A stretch of DNA of 64,000 bases from assembly GCA_937958995.1 (NCBI GenBank), contig CALGAP010000008.1:493054-557053 (forward strand), in the 5' to 3' direction. The stretch comes from an uncultured Chitinophagaceae bacterium. Lineage in GTDB: Bacteria > Bacteroidota > Bacteroidia > Chitinophagales > Chitinophagaceae. The notes under the pieces were generated by a model, which did no database searches, was not told the DNA's origin, and saw only the letters and a program-made list of their open reading frames with translations. This document shows positions 17,527 through 25,943 of the stretch, piece after piece. The position numbers and the translations under genes were made by a program. Positions within the stretch are counted from its first letter, which is position 1. Each line of letters starts with the position of its first letter.

Positions 17527-18555
17527 TCAGCTCCATACCTTGGTACCTTCGCTGCAGTTGGCACATATGTCTATGTTTTTCCGGCTTTTTAATACCTGCT
17601 CCCTGAATTGTACGTACTGATCGTTGTGCCAGATTTCTTTGAAGCTTTTTCCTTTCAGATCGCCGAGTTGGTGCTGTGCGTCTTTATCGAAGCAGCAGGG
17701 CACTACCAGTCCATCCCAGCTTATCACAGTGGCATGCCACAGGCGCCAGCAATGGTTGTGCAGCGCATTTTTAAATTCATATTGTCCCTTGCTATTCTTC
17801 CTATAGCGGCTATACTTTTCGTTGACGGGTATCAGGTTGTTGGGGTCGTTCTCATAATCATATACCTGTGCTGTTTTAAAGCGCACGTCGTCAACGCCAA
17901 TTTCACGTGCCAGTCTCTTGATATCTTCTACCTGGTGTTCGTTGGGCTTTACTACTAAGAACTGGAAAAATACAAAAGGAGTTTTACTCTTCAATTCTTT
18001 TTTCCATTTCACAATATTCCTGGCCCCCTCGATCACCTTATGCAATTTTCCGCCCACGCGATACTGCTCATACACTTCCTGCGTGGTGCCGTCGATGGAG
18101 ATGATCAACCTGTCGAGCCCGCTTTCTACAGTTTTGCGCGCTTTCTCATCGGTGAGATAATGCGCGTTTGTGCTGGTGGCGGTATAAATTCCTTTTGAGC
18201 TGGCGTATTTCACCATCTCCAGGAAATCGGGGTTCAGGTAGGGTTCGCCCTGGAAATAAAACACCAGGTAATAGAGGTCTTTATAGAGTTGATCGATCGT
18301 TTCGCGAAAGAAATCTTTTTGCAACATACCCGTAGGGCGGGTAAACGCTCTGAGACCGCTTGGGCATTCGGGGCAGCGCAAATTGCAACTGGTGGTGGGT
18401 TCAAAGGATATGGAAATCGGGTATCCCCATTGTATGGGTTTGCCGGTCCACTTGCTTAAATAGTAGCTACTCAACACCTTAGCAGCATTCCACGCACGCC
18501 GCGGCGTGAGCCGCCTCAGGAGATTCATGCTATCGTTCCAGTTGATTGCCGGCAT
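17527..18555 (-). CDS. Radical SAM/SPASM domain protein
   Basis: A 342-residue enzyme with the radical SAM CxxxCxxC motif at Cys57, Cys61 and Cys64 (TTSCNLRCPEC). A GEPYLNPDF stretch matches the SAM-binding glycine-rich strand. The C-terminal SPASM region has CWRLWHATVISWDG, VVPCC and ICANC, which would hold an auxiliary Fe-S cluster. Such proteins modify peptides or other substrates. No precursor peptide or partner is encoded nearby, so the substrate is open. It is transcribed away from the lysozyme gene at 18684. Confidence 0.9.
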   Translation of the reverse strand: MPAINWNDSMNLLRRLTPRRAWNAAKVLSSYYLSKWTGKPIQWGYPISISFEPTTSCNLRCPECPSGLRAFTRPTGMLQKDFFRETIDQLYKDLYYLVFYFQGEPYLNPDFLEMVKYASSKGIYTATSTNAHYLTDEKARKTVESGLDRLIISIDGTTQEVYEQYRVGGKLHKVIEGARNIVKWKKELKSKTPFVFFQFLVVKPNEHQVEDIKRLAREIGVDDVRFKTAQVYDYENDPNNLIPVNEKYSRYRKNSKGQYEFKNALHNHCWRLWHATVISWDGLVVPCCFDKDAQHQLGDLKGKSFKEIWHNDQYVQFREQVLKSRKNIDICANCSEGTKVWS

Positions 18556-18664
18556 TAGAACTGTAAAATTAGGGTTACTGGCCTTACAGGCAATGTTTTG
18601 CAGTTGCTATCGTTTAAAATTATTGGCCTGCCGGAATTTATGCAGCGAAGAAGGTCGGTGCCAA

Positions 18665-18672
18665 TATATTTG
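18665..18672 (+). promoter_or_regulatory. Candidate -7 box for the lysozyme gene
   Basis: TATATTTG matches TAnnTTTG and ends only 11 bp before the ATG at 18684, so the 5' untranslated region would be very short. A clear -33 TTTG is not visible. Confidence 0.4.
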
Positions 18673-18683
18673 CACAACCGCAT

Positions 18684-19466
18684 ATGGGAAGAAACAAAAA
18701 AGGAAGGATCGTCTTCAAGATCTTCGTTGGCCTGTTGATTACCTCTATCTTCGTGATGTCGGGTATTACCGTGTATGAATGGTGGCTCACACGCCGTGCT
18801 CATTTCGTGCGCTACCAGGCTTTCGGTATTGAAATTCCCACCAATTACAGCATACACGGCATCGATGTTTCCAAATACCAGGATGTGATTGATTGGGAAA
18901 GCGTGAAGGAAATGAATGTGGAAGGCATCAGGCTGCAGTTTGCTTTCATTAAAGCCACGGAGGGTGTGAACGACCGCGACCGCTTTTTCCGGCGCAACTG
19001 GCGCGGCGCGCGCGAAGCTGGCATCACCCGCGGGGCCTATCATTTCTTCATCGCTACCAAAAGCGGGAAAGCACAGGCCGAGAATTTTATCAGAACGGTA
19101 GAATTACAACCCGGCGATCTGCCGCCTGTGCTCGATGTGGAGCAATCATACGGAGTACCCAACAAAAAACTAAGAGAAAGGGTCAAAGAATGGCTGGAGA
19201 CTGTAAAGAACTACTACGGCGTGACGCCCATCATTTATACCAATGTGGATTTCTACGAACAGATACTGCGAAGCGAGTTCGATGATTACCCGCTATGGGT
19301 TGCGCACTACCTGCAAAAGGAAAAGCCGCGCATTGCGCGCGACTGGCATTTCTGGCAACACAGCGAGTCGGGAAGGGTGAATGGAATTTTTCATAAGGTG
19401 GATTTTAATGTGTTTAGCGGAGACTCAACGGAATTTAGGAAATTGCTGGTAGCTGTTGAAGACTGA
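18684..19466 (+). CDS. GH25 family lysozyme
   Basis: A 260-residue muramidase with an N-terminal membrane anchor at about residues 10-33 rather than a cleaved signal. The GH25 fold is shown by GIDVSKYQDVIDW, FAFIKATEGVNDRD, GAYHFF and the acidic pair in PPVLDVEQSYG, followed by PIIYTNVDFYEQIL and the C-terminal HFWQHSESGRV. The Asp/Glu residues of the DVE motif are the expected catalytic acids. It would hydrolyse peptidoglycan on the periplasmic side. The gene is followed at 41 nt by a small membrane protein gene. Confidence 0.93.
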   Translation: MGRNKKGRIVFKIFVGLLITSIFVMSGITVYEWWLTRRAHFVRYQAFGIEIPTNYSIHGIDVSKYQDVIDWESVKEMNVEGIRLQFAFIKATEGVNDRDRFFRRNWRGAREAGITRGAYHFFIATKSGKAQAENFIRTVELQPGDLPPVLDVEQSYGVPNKKLRERVKEWLETVKNYYGVTPIIYTNVDFYEQILRSEFDDYPLWVAHYLQKEKPRIARDWHFWQHSESGRVNGIFHKVDFNVFSGDSTEFRKLLVAVED

Positions 19467-19506
19467 AGAAGGAGCAGGGAAGAGAGAAGTTGAATCTTGA
19501 AGGAAG

Positions 19507-19785
19507 ATGGCTGAGGAGCGCCGTGCCGCGGATGACGCGGATAAATTAGATTCTATGATGGAGAAAGAAGTAAAAGATTTCTTTTGGAGGATCGTGTGGT
19601 CGGTGACGTTAGGCTTTTTATGGCTGATGCTTACATTGGGTATCGGCACGTATTTTCATTTGCTGGTACCGGAGAATGGGATTGGAGTTGGAAATATTAT
19701 TTTTTATGCGTGGGGGGTGGGGAGTTTAGTGGGATTGATTTGGATTAATGCGCGTATCTGGCGCAAAAAATTTCCGCACGGTTAG
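19507..19785 (+). CDS. Small two-helix membrane protein, hypothetical
   Basis: A 92-residue protein with a charged N-terminal helix (residues 1-25), a TM helix at about 29-51 and a second at about 62-80, and a basic C-terminal tail (RIWRKKFPHG). It follows the lysozyme gene at 41 nt in the same direction and may be co-transcribed. The 3' end overlaps the convergent gene by four bases (TTAG). Function unknown. Confidence 0.75.
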   Translation: MAEERRAADDADKLDSMMEKEVKDFFWRIVWSVTLGFLWLMLTLGIGTYFHLLVPENGIGVGNIIFYAWGVGSLVGLIWINARIWRKKFPHG

Positions 19786-20207
19786 CTGCTATGGTCGGCA
19801 ATGATCACCCATTTGCCATCAGTTTTTCTGAATAACAGGTTGTAATGACCGCCTACATCGCCGGCATTTCTTTTCAGGTGCCATTTTCCTACTACAAAAT
19901 AGTATTCGGGTGAAAGCCGCTGCACTTTGATCAGTTCGAAGGCAAGGGTACCCATTTTATCGGGACCATTATAATTGCGTTTGTAGTTGTTTAAAGTATT
20001 CTGGTAGCCATAGGTTACGCCGCTCTGGCCGATAAACATCAGCGAATCGCTTTTCCAATAACCTTCCATGAATTCTTCGATATTGCCTTTGTTCCAGCTT
20101 TCGGTTTGCCGCGCAAGAATGTCGCGGATGGCTTTTTCGTCATCGTGTTGTGCCAGCAGCAACAGGCTGCAGTTGACCAATAACAGTAAAAGCAATATTT
20201 TCTTCAT
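19782..20207 (-). CDS. SnoaL-like/DUF4440 family secreted protein
   Basis: A 141-residue protein with a signal peptide (MKKILLLLLLVNCSLLLLA). The mature part is an NTF2-like cone: ILARQTESWNKGNIEEFMEGYW, SGVTYGYQNTLNNYKRNY, FVVGKWHLKR and HYNLLFRKTDGKWVIIADH, the pattern of DUF4440 proteins. Ligand or enzyme activity cannot be told from sequence. It converges on the 19507 gene with a 4-base overlap. Confidence 0.85.
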   Translation of the reverse strand: MKKILLLLLLVNCSLLLLAQHDDEKAIRDILARQTESWNKGNIEEFMEGYWKSDSLMFIGQSGVTYGYQNTLNNYKRNYNGPDKMGTLAFELIKVQRLSPEYYFVVGKWHLKRNAGDVGGHYNLLFRKTDGKWVIIADHSS

Positions 20208-20222
20208 AAAAGGCTTTTTATA

Positions 20223-20253
20223 AAAATAAAAATCCTGCGGTTTATTGCAGGAC
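20223..20253 (-). terminator. Intrinsic terminator after the TIM-barrel gene at 20271
   Basis: TCCTGC and GCAGGA pair around an 8-nt loop; on the minus strand the stem is followed by TTTTTATTTTTA. Confidence 0.75.
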
Positions 20254-20270
20254 TCTTATGGTGGGGCTTT

Positions 20271-21116
20271 CTATAACGAAAGTTTTTTCATGTAGGCGGC
20301 ATCCACTTCCACACTTTTCAGCGGCGTGCTGTTGGGATAATTCTCCTGCTCCACTATATAATATTTCATACCCAATCCCCTGGCTGCTTTCAAAATACCC
20401 GGCAGATCGATTGAGCCTGTGCCCAAATCGCAGCTGGCATCGGCGGTGGTGGCATTTTTCAGGCGGTCCTTCACATGACAGGATACAAACCGGTTGGGAT
20501 ATTTCTTCAGCCACGCCACGGGATCGGCGCCGGGAGTCACCACCCAGTAAATATCCATCTGGAAATCTACCGTGTCGGCATTGGTGTTTTGCATCAGTGT
20601 ATCCTGAGGCAACACTCCCTCCAGCGGCTGAAAGGTATAGCCATGGTTGTGGTAGGCGAAACGGATTCCGTTTTTCTTACAGATATCGCCGCATTGGTTA
20701 AACTTATCCGCAAAGCGTTTAAAATCGTCCAGCGTTTTTTGCGGGCCGATCCAGGGACAAACGAGATGTTTCATTCCGATCTCTGCCGCCTGCGCCGCCT
20801 TCCTTTCAAAATCTTTGTTGATATCGCAATGGCTCGATATGATGGTCATGCCCAGGCCTTCGACATACTTTTTAAAATCGGTATGCGTCATACCCCAGAA
20901 CATACCCTGGTTGCCTTCAAAACTTTCAATCTGCTTATACCCAAACGAAGCCACCTGTTTCAGCACTCCTTGGGGATCTTTGGGCATATCAACCCTGAGC
21001 GAGTATAACTGCAGTCCAAATGTCTCCAACCTGTTACCCGCCATAGCCCTTGCCACGCCCGGCAATACGCCGGTTGCAAGAGCAGCTGCTTTGAGGAATT
21101 CTCTACGAGTTTTCAT
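20271..21116 (-). CDS. Sugar phosphate isomerase/epimerase family TIM barrel, exported
   Basis: About 281 residues when started at MKTRREFLKAAAL; an ATG 33 bp upstream is less likely because this Met opens a twin-arginine signal (TRREFLK, then a hydrophobic stretch to ARAMA). The barrel shows FGLQLYSLR, GYKQIESFEG, TIISSHCD, FAYHNHGYTF and YIVEQENYP, typical of the xylose isomerase-like family with metal-binding Glu/His residues. In the locus it would act in the periplasm on a sugar or keto-sugar. It is the last gene of the leftward unit and has a terminator. The exact reaction is unknown. Confidence 0.88.
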   Translation of the reverse strand: MKTRREFLKAAALATGVLPGVARAMAGNRLETFGLQLYSLRVDMPKDPQGVLKQVASFGYKQIESFEGNQGMFWGMTHTDFKKYVEGLGMTIISSHCDINKDFERKAAQAAEIGMKHLVCPWIGPQKTLDDFKRFADKFNQCGDICKKNGIRFAYHNHGYTFQPLEGVLPQDTLMQNTNADTVDFQMDIYWVVTPGADPVAWLKKYPNRFVSCHVKDRLKNATTADASCDLGTGSIDLPGILKAARGLGMKYYIVEQENYPNSTPLKSVEVDAAYMKKLSL

Positions 21117-21127
21117 AATACAACATT

Positions 21128-21246
21128 TTGAAGATTGAAGATTGAACAAGGAAGGTTGAAAAGGAAGTAAGAAGGGGTTTTAGATCGAACTTGCCTACAT
21201 ACTTCTTACTTCTCCTTCAACCTTCCTTGTTCAATCTTCAATCTTC
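21128..21246. repeat. Long inverted repeat (about 45-bp arms)
   Basis: The two arms begin gaagattgaagattg and match after inversion, with a few mismatches, around a loop of about 27 nt (roughly 21173-21200). Each arm carries gaacaaggaagg followed by gaagtaagaag. It fills the gap between the TIM-barrel start and the stop of the gluconate dehydrogenase subunit gene and could form a very long RNA hairpin in the operon mRNA. Related tracts occur at 55328-55358 and 57200-57260. Confidence 0.75.
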
Positions 21247-21818
21247 TATAGGGCAAACGCTTTGTCTCCTTTTTTGTACGGCATACACGGATCAAACCTT
21301 CCCGGTGTCTCTATATAGTTCAGCGCTTGTGTGGCGCCGGGCTCGGAAGTGAAGAAACCAAGAAGGGTGAGTTGTTTCATTAAATGGAAGTAGTGAGGAG
21401 GATCCTCATGCTTCTTGTTATTATGATAGTCTTTCGACTCTTTGTCGATGGCGGTGAGCAGATCTTTGCGTTGCTCGGGCGTAATGTCCATGAAGCCTTT
21501 GCTGAATTGGCTCTTGCTGGCATCATTTATTTTGGCCATACCATCGAGAAATATCTTTTGCTGATTTTCATCGTAGCAGTCTTTTACCATCACGGTCATA
21601 AACTCGCCCACCCTGGCGTCTTTGGCGCCGGGAGTGTCCGTTTTGGGAATGATGGTTTCCGCTATTTCGTCAAGGTATGCAATGTCATTTTCTGAAAAGT
21701 CGATGGAGGCGCCGACCTTATCTTCATTTGCCTTGCAGCCACTTAGGAAAAACTCGGCCCCGACCACCGTGCCACCCACCAGCAACGCCACCCGGGATAA
21801 TGCTTCTCTTCTGTTCAT
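21246..21818 (-). CDS. Gluconate 2-dehydrogenase subunit 3 family protein
   Basis: A 190-residue protein with a twin-arginine-like start (MNRREALSRVALL) and a Cys in FFLSGCKAN that could be a lipobox. The mature part has YLDEIAETIIPKTDTPGAKDARVGEFM and LTLLGFFTSEPGATQALNYIETPGRF, the pattern of the small subunit of flavoprotein sugar dehydrogenases. It sits 26 bp downstream of the GMC gene, the standard arrangement. The small subunit assists export and assembly of the catalytic subunit, which has no signal peptide of its own. Confidence 0.92.
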   Translation of the reverse strand: MNRREALSRVALLVGGTVVGAEFFLSGCKANEDKVGASIDFSENDIAYLDEIAETIIPKTDTPGAKDARVGEFMTVMVKDCYDENQQKIFLDGMAKINDASKSQFSKGFMDITPEQRKDLLTAIDKESKDYHNNKKHEDPPHYFHLMKQLTLLGFFTSEPGATQALNYIETPGRFDPCMPYKKGDKAFAL

Positions 21819-21844
21819 ACAAGCTTATTTTTGATGTTGGGTTA

Positions 21845-23524
21845 TTATAGGTTTCCTTTTTTCAATTCTTTTACTGCATAGTCGGCTGCGCGTGCGGTCA
21901 ACGCCATATAAGTAAGCGATGGGTTTACGCAGCTGGCCGATGTCATGCACGCGCCATCGGTTACGAACACGTTCAGGCAATCCCACACCTGGTTGTAAGC
22001 ATTCAGCACCGAAGTCTTGGGGTCGCGGCCCATGCGGGCGGTGCCCATTTCGTGAATGCCCATACCAAAACCATAGTCGCCATCGGTAGCTTCCACGTTT
22101 TTTACGCCGGCTGCATTAAACATTTCAGCGCCGTCGTTTTTCATGTCTTCACGCATTTTCTTCTCGTTCTCTTTTATTTCGCAATCCATGGCCAGCACCG
22201 GCAGTCCCCATTTATCTTTTACCTCATCGGTAAGGTAAATGCGGTTTTCGTGGTAAGGCAGTGTTTCGCCGAAGGCGGTCATACCAATGGTCCATTGACC
22301 CGGTTCAGACAATGCTTCTTTCAGTTCCACACCAATATTCAGCTCGGCAATATTGCGGTTCCAACCCTGGCGGCTGGCAGAGCCCTGGTAACCGAAGCCA
22401 CGCAGGTAATCGCGTTTTTCACCATACAGGTTGCGGAAGCGCGGAATATAGAAACCAGTTGGCCTGCGGCCGAAATAATATTTATCTTCATAACCCTCAA
22501 CTATACCCGAAATATTTACGCGGAAGTGGTGATCCATTACGTTATGACCCAACTCGCCGCTGCTGCTGCCGAGTCCGCCGGGCCATACATCGGTGGCGCT
22601 GTTGAAAAGAATCCAGGTACTGTTAAATGCTGAGGCGCACAGGAAGATCACCTTTGCCTTATACTCAGTGGTCTGGTTGGTAAGCGCATCGATCACTTCT
22701 ACGCCGGTGGCTTTTTTCTTGTCTCTATCGTACAGCACTCTCACCACGATCGAGTTCGGTTTCAGCGTCAGTCTGCCTGTAGCCTGCGCGGCGGGCAGCG
22801 TAGATGATTGTGTGCTGAAATAAGCACCAAAGGGACAACCCAGCCAGCATTTGTTGCGGAACTGGCATTGGGTTCTGCCGGGTAAGGGCCTGGTAAGATT
22901 GGCAACGCGACCTATGAACAGGTGACGTTTGCCTTTATAATGTTCTTTGATCCGGGCAGCAATATCTTTCTCCACGCAGTTCAGTTCCATGGGAGGTTGA
23001 AAATTACCGTCGGGCAAAACTTCCAGTCCTTCCTTGCTGCCGCTGATGCCTGCAAATCCTTCCACGTAATCGTACCAGGGAGCAATATCCTTGTATCGGA
23101 TTGGCCAGTCTACGGCGATGCCTTCTTTGGCGTTGGCTTCAAAATCGATATCGCTCCAGCGATAGCTCTGGCGGCCCCACATCAGCGAGCGACCGCCTAC
23201 ATGGTAACCGCGGAACCAGTCGAAGCGTTTCTTTTCTACGTACGGACAATCTTTTTCATTGGTCCAGTAGTTGAGGTTCACCTCGTTCAGCGGGTAGTCG
23301 CGGTTCAGCACAGGGTAGGCTTTGATCATCTCCTGGGTTTTACCTCCGCGATGCGGAAATTCCCAGGGATGTTTTGTGGCGTTCACATAACCTGTCCGGT
23401 GCGGAATGTCTTCACCACGCTCGAGTAACAAAGTCCTTAAGCCTTTTTCTGTAAGTTCTTTGGCAGCCCATCCACCGCTTATGCCAGAACCTACTACAAT
23501 AGCATCAAATTCGTTATCAGCCAT
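21845..23524 (-). CDS. GMC family FAD-dependent oxidoreductase (sugar dehydrogenase catalytic subunit)
   Basis: A 559-residue flavoprotein. The dinucleotide fold VVGSGISGGWAAKEL opens the protein, followed by LLERGEDIPH. The substrate domain has GGRSLMWGRQSYRWSD, and the C-terminal FAD/active-site part has GMGIHEMGTARMG and a NVFVTDGACMTSASCVNPSLTYMALTAR stretch, where the HEMG/NPS region carries the catalytic His/Asn position. No signal peptide is visible; it would be exported with the small subunit. Related enzymes oxidise a sugar hydroxyl, often at C3. The electron acceptor may be the cytochrome c at 28324. Confidence 0.93.
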   Translation of the reverse strand: MADNEFDAIVVGSGISGGWAAKELTEKGLRTLLLERGEDIPHRTGYVNATKHPWEFPHRGGKTQEMIKAYPVLNRDYPLNEVNLNYWTNEKDCPYVEKKRFDWFRGYHVGGRSLMWGRQSYRWSDIDFEANAKEGIAVDWPIRYKDIAPWYDYVEGFAGISGSKEGLEVLPDGNFQPPMELNCVEKDIAARIKEHYKGKRHLFIGRVANLTRPLPGRTQCQFRNKCWLGCPFGAYFSTQSSTLPAAQATGRLTLKPNSIVVRVLYDRDKKKATGVEVIDALTNQTTEYKAKVIFLCASAFNSTWILFNSATDVWPGGLGSSSGELGHNVMDHHFRVNISGIVEGYEDKYYFGRRPTGFYIPRFRNLYGEKRDYLRGFGYQGSASRQGWNRNIAELNIGVELKEALSEPGQWTIGMTAFGETLPYHENRIYLTDEVKDKWGLPVLAMDCEIKENEKKMREDMKNDGAEMFNAAGVKNVEATDGDYGFGMGIHEMGTARMGRDPKTSVLNAYNQVWDCLNVFVTDGACMTSASCVNPSLTYMALTARAADYAVKELKKGNL

Positions 23525-23570
23525 GTTTTGCTCGTATTATTGGTGATTTATTTGGTTGTTGACAATTTCA

Positions 23571-24461
23571 TCAAACGTCGCAAATGTGGATCGCTTTTTC
23601 AAGCGATGCCAGTCTTTCTTCGTTGGTAGATCTTTTTGGAATGAATTCCTGGGCAACATACCCTTTAAAGCCGGTATCTACAATGGCTTTCATGATGGCA
23701 GGGTAATACAGTTCCTGCGTATCATCGATTTCATTTCTGCCCGGTACACCGCCGGTATGATAATGGGCGAAATATTGGTGATTGTCTTGTATAGTGCGGA
23801 TCACATCACCTTCATCAATCTGCATGTGATAGATATCGTACAGCAGTTTGAAATTGGGCGAGCCCACGCGCTTCACCAGCTCTACGCCCCAGGCGGTTTT
23901 GTCGCATTGATAATCTGTATGGTCCACCTTGCTGTTGAGCAGTTCCATTACGATCATGACATTATGCTTCTCAGCAAGCGACATAATTTGCTTTAATCCT
24001 TCGGTGCAGTTCTTCCAGCCGGTCTCATCATCTTTATCGCGCTTATTGCCGCTGAAGCAGATGAGGTTTTTATAACCTGCCCTGGCCACGAGCGGAATCA
24101 TCTCCGTATAATTCTTAATTAGCTGCGCGTGAAATTTCTTATCGTTCCATCCATCCACCAGGTTAATCTCGGCGCCGTTGCACATGGAAGAATAAAGCCC
24201 ATACTTCTGCAGTATGGGCCAGTCTTTTGGTCCCACCAGGTCGATGGCGGAGATTCCCATTCTCTTCACCGCGGCGCAAAACTCTTCCAGCGGAATGGAG
24301 TTGTAGCACCATCGGCAAACCGAATGGTTGATATTACCTTTCAAAGCGGGTAATTTTTTTTCTTCAGTGGTAAACGAAGCCAGCAATGGCGCGGTTCCGA
24401 TGGTAGCGGATGCGGCCACGAGGTTTTTGATAGCAAGCCTTCGTGATTGTTGATTGGGCAT
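23571..24461 (-). CDS. Hydroxypyruvate isomerase-like TIM barrel, exported
   Basis: A 296-residue protein with a twin-arginine-like signal (SRRLAIKNLVAASATIG). Barrel elements include GISAIDLVGPKDWP, NLICFSGNKRDKD, IVMELLNSKVDHTDYQ, KLLYDIYHMQIDEGDV and AHYHTGGVPGRNEIDDTQ, which closely follow hydroxypyruvate isomerase-type proteins. The Glu of MELLN, the Asp of LLYDIYH and the His of HYHTG are likely metal ligands. It is part of the leftward operon, 46 bp before the GMC gene. It probably acts on a keto-sugar in the periplasm; hydroxypyruvate itself is only a family label. Confidence 0.88.
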   Translation of the reverse strand: MPNQQSRRLAIKNLVAASATIGTAPLLASFTTEEKKLPALKGNINHSVCRWCYNSIPLEEFCAAVKRMGISAIDLVGPKDWPILQKYGLYSSMCNGAEINLVDGWNDKKFHAQLIKNYTEMIPLVARAGYKNLICFSGNKRDKDDETGWKNCTEGLKQIMSLAEKHNVMIVMELLNSKVDHTDYQCDKTAWGVELVKRVGSPNFKLLYDIYHMQIDEGDVIRTIQDNHQYFAHYHTGGVPGRNEIDDTQELYYPAIMKAIVDTGFKGYVAQEFIPKRSTNEERLASLEKAIHICDV

Positions 24462-24555
24462 TTTTTTCAGGAAGTTCGGTTTGAAATTTACGAAATGTTA
24501 TCACACCAGCTCAATATTGTGCCAACTATCCTGATAAAAATCCAATGAAAACGTT

Positions 24556-24584
24556 TGCGTTAGCGCGAAATACGCGCTAACGCA
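24556..24584. other. Perfect 12-bp stem hairpin in the operon
   Basis: TGCGTTAGCGCG and CGCGCTAACGCA enclose the loop AAATA. It lies just after the MFS stop (24592) and before the isomerase gene. On the minus strand it is followed by AAACGTTTTC, not a strong T-tract, so it may be a processing or attenuation element within the operon. Confidence 0.55.
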
Positions 24585-24591
24585 CGTTCGG

Positions 24592-25848
24592 CTATGCCAC
24601 TGCAGTACCCTGGGGCACACCACTGCCATGCAATGTATTGCCTTCATATTTTTTCCTGTTCATGTACAGGATGAAGAATATTACAGTCAATACAATCGGG
24701 AAAATGGTAACATAGCTCAGCGATTGTTGTCCGGCTTTTACCTCAGCGGCAGCTGCAGATAATCCTTCTGCTAATGCCGATTGACGGTTTTTATCGAGAA
24801 AATATCCCAGGATGGGGTTAAAGACTGAAGTAGCAAACATACCTGCGCCACCCATCAGTGATAAACCAAGCGCGCCGCTTTTCGGAATATATTCTGCCAC
24901 AAAGCCAAGCATGGTGGGCCAGAAATAGCAAACGCCGATGGCGAACACGCCGGCTGCCAGGAACGCAGTATTGCCCTGCGCATTGCTGAGCCAGAACAGG
25001 CCTATCGCTGCAAAGATGGAAGAGAACAACAGCATCAGTGTAGGGCTGAGCGCTTTTTCAACAGGACCAGCAAAGTATCTGCCTACCGCCATAATTCCAC
25101 TGATGAACACAATCAGCAGTACGGCATTGGAGGTAGTGTTTTCCATTATTTTGGCAATCCACTGGTTGGTGCCCAGCTCAGTGGTAGCTGATAAGAACAT
25201 ACAGAAGATCATCAGCAGGTAAAGTCCACTTCTGCAGGCTTTCAGCATTTCTGCGTTGGATACACCAGAAGCCACGCGTTCGGTTTGCGGGAATTTTTGT
25301 CCCAGGAACATCACACCATATATTACTGCGGGCACCAGCATGGTAGCAATCTGAACCTGCCAGCCAATACCTGCCTGTTGCAGGAAGTAAGAAACGAGGC
25401 CACCAATCACCAGGCCGCCGGGGAACCACATATGAAACCTGTTGAGCATTTTCGTTTTCTGTGTAGTATACATGGCGGTCACCAGCGGGTTACAGGCAGC
25501 TTCCACCATACCATTGGCAAAGCCAACAAAGAATGTAGAAATAAACAGGGTCCAGAAACCGCCGGCAAAAATGGTGAGCAAAAGGCCGAGTATGTGCGAG
25601 AAGAATGCAATAATCAGCAATCTTCCCATACCTACTATATCACAAAGTGGTCCACCAATAATCATTGCGATGGGAAAACCAAGAAAAGCCATTGAATTTA
25701 TCCATCCAAGTTCCGTGTCGGTCAGATTAAATTTCGCTCCCAGTTCACTAAGAATACCTGCCCTGATGGCAAATGTCATAGCAGTTACTATGAGCGCGAT
25801 ACAACTTGCATAAAAAAGGCGAGTGCGATTGATAGTCGGTTGTTGCAT
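24592..25848 (-). CDS. MFS transporter
   Basis: A 418-residue major facilitator with about twelve helices. The opening TRLFYASCIALIVTAMTFAIRAGILSELG, GPLCDIVGMGRLL (the loop-2 motif) and the GFANGMVEAACNPLVTAMY segment resemble sugar/nucleoside-type MFS members. It is the first gene of the leftward operon and is divergent from the Gfo/Idh gene at 25944, so it most likely imports the sugar or its product. A family assignment beyond MFS is not possible. Confidence 0.9.
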   Translation of the reverse strand: MQQPTINRTRLFYASCIALIVTAMTFAIRAGILSELGAKFNLTDTELGWINSMAFLGFPIAMIIGGPLCDIVGMGRLLIIAFFSHILGLLLTIFAGGFWTLFISTFFVGFANGMVEAACNPLVTAMYTTQKTKMLNRFHMWFPGGLVIGGLVSYFLQQAGIGWQVQIATMLVPAVIYGVMFLGQKFPQTERVASGVSNAEMLKACRSGLYLLMIFCMFLSATTELGTNQWIAKIMENTTSNAVLLIVFISGIMAVGRYFAGPVEKALSPTLMLLFSSIFAAIGLFWLSNAQGNTAFLAAGVFAIGVCYFWPTMLGFVAEYIPKSGALGLSLMGGAGMFATSVFNPILGYFLDKNRQSALAEGLSAAAAEVKAGQQSLSYVTIFPIVLTVIFFILYMNRKKYEGNTLHGSGVPQGTAVA

Positions 25849-25943
25849 GGCAAGAAAGTTTGGTTTTTTTTCAAATGCTATAGTAAATTCGTTAGATTTC
25901 TTTAAACACCTAAATGTAATTTTTTATTTTATAAAATCAAGAG

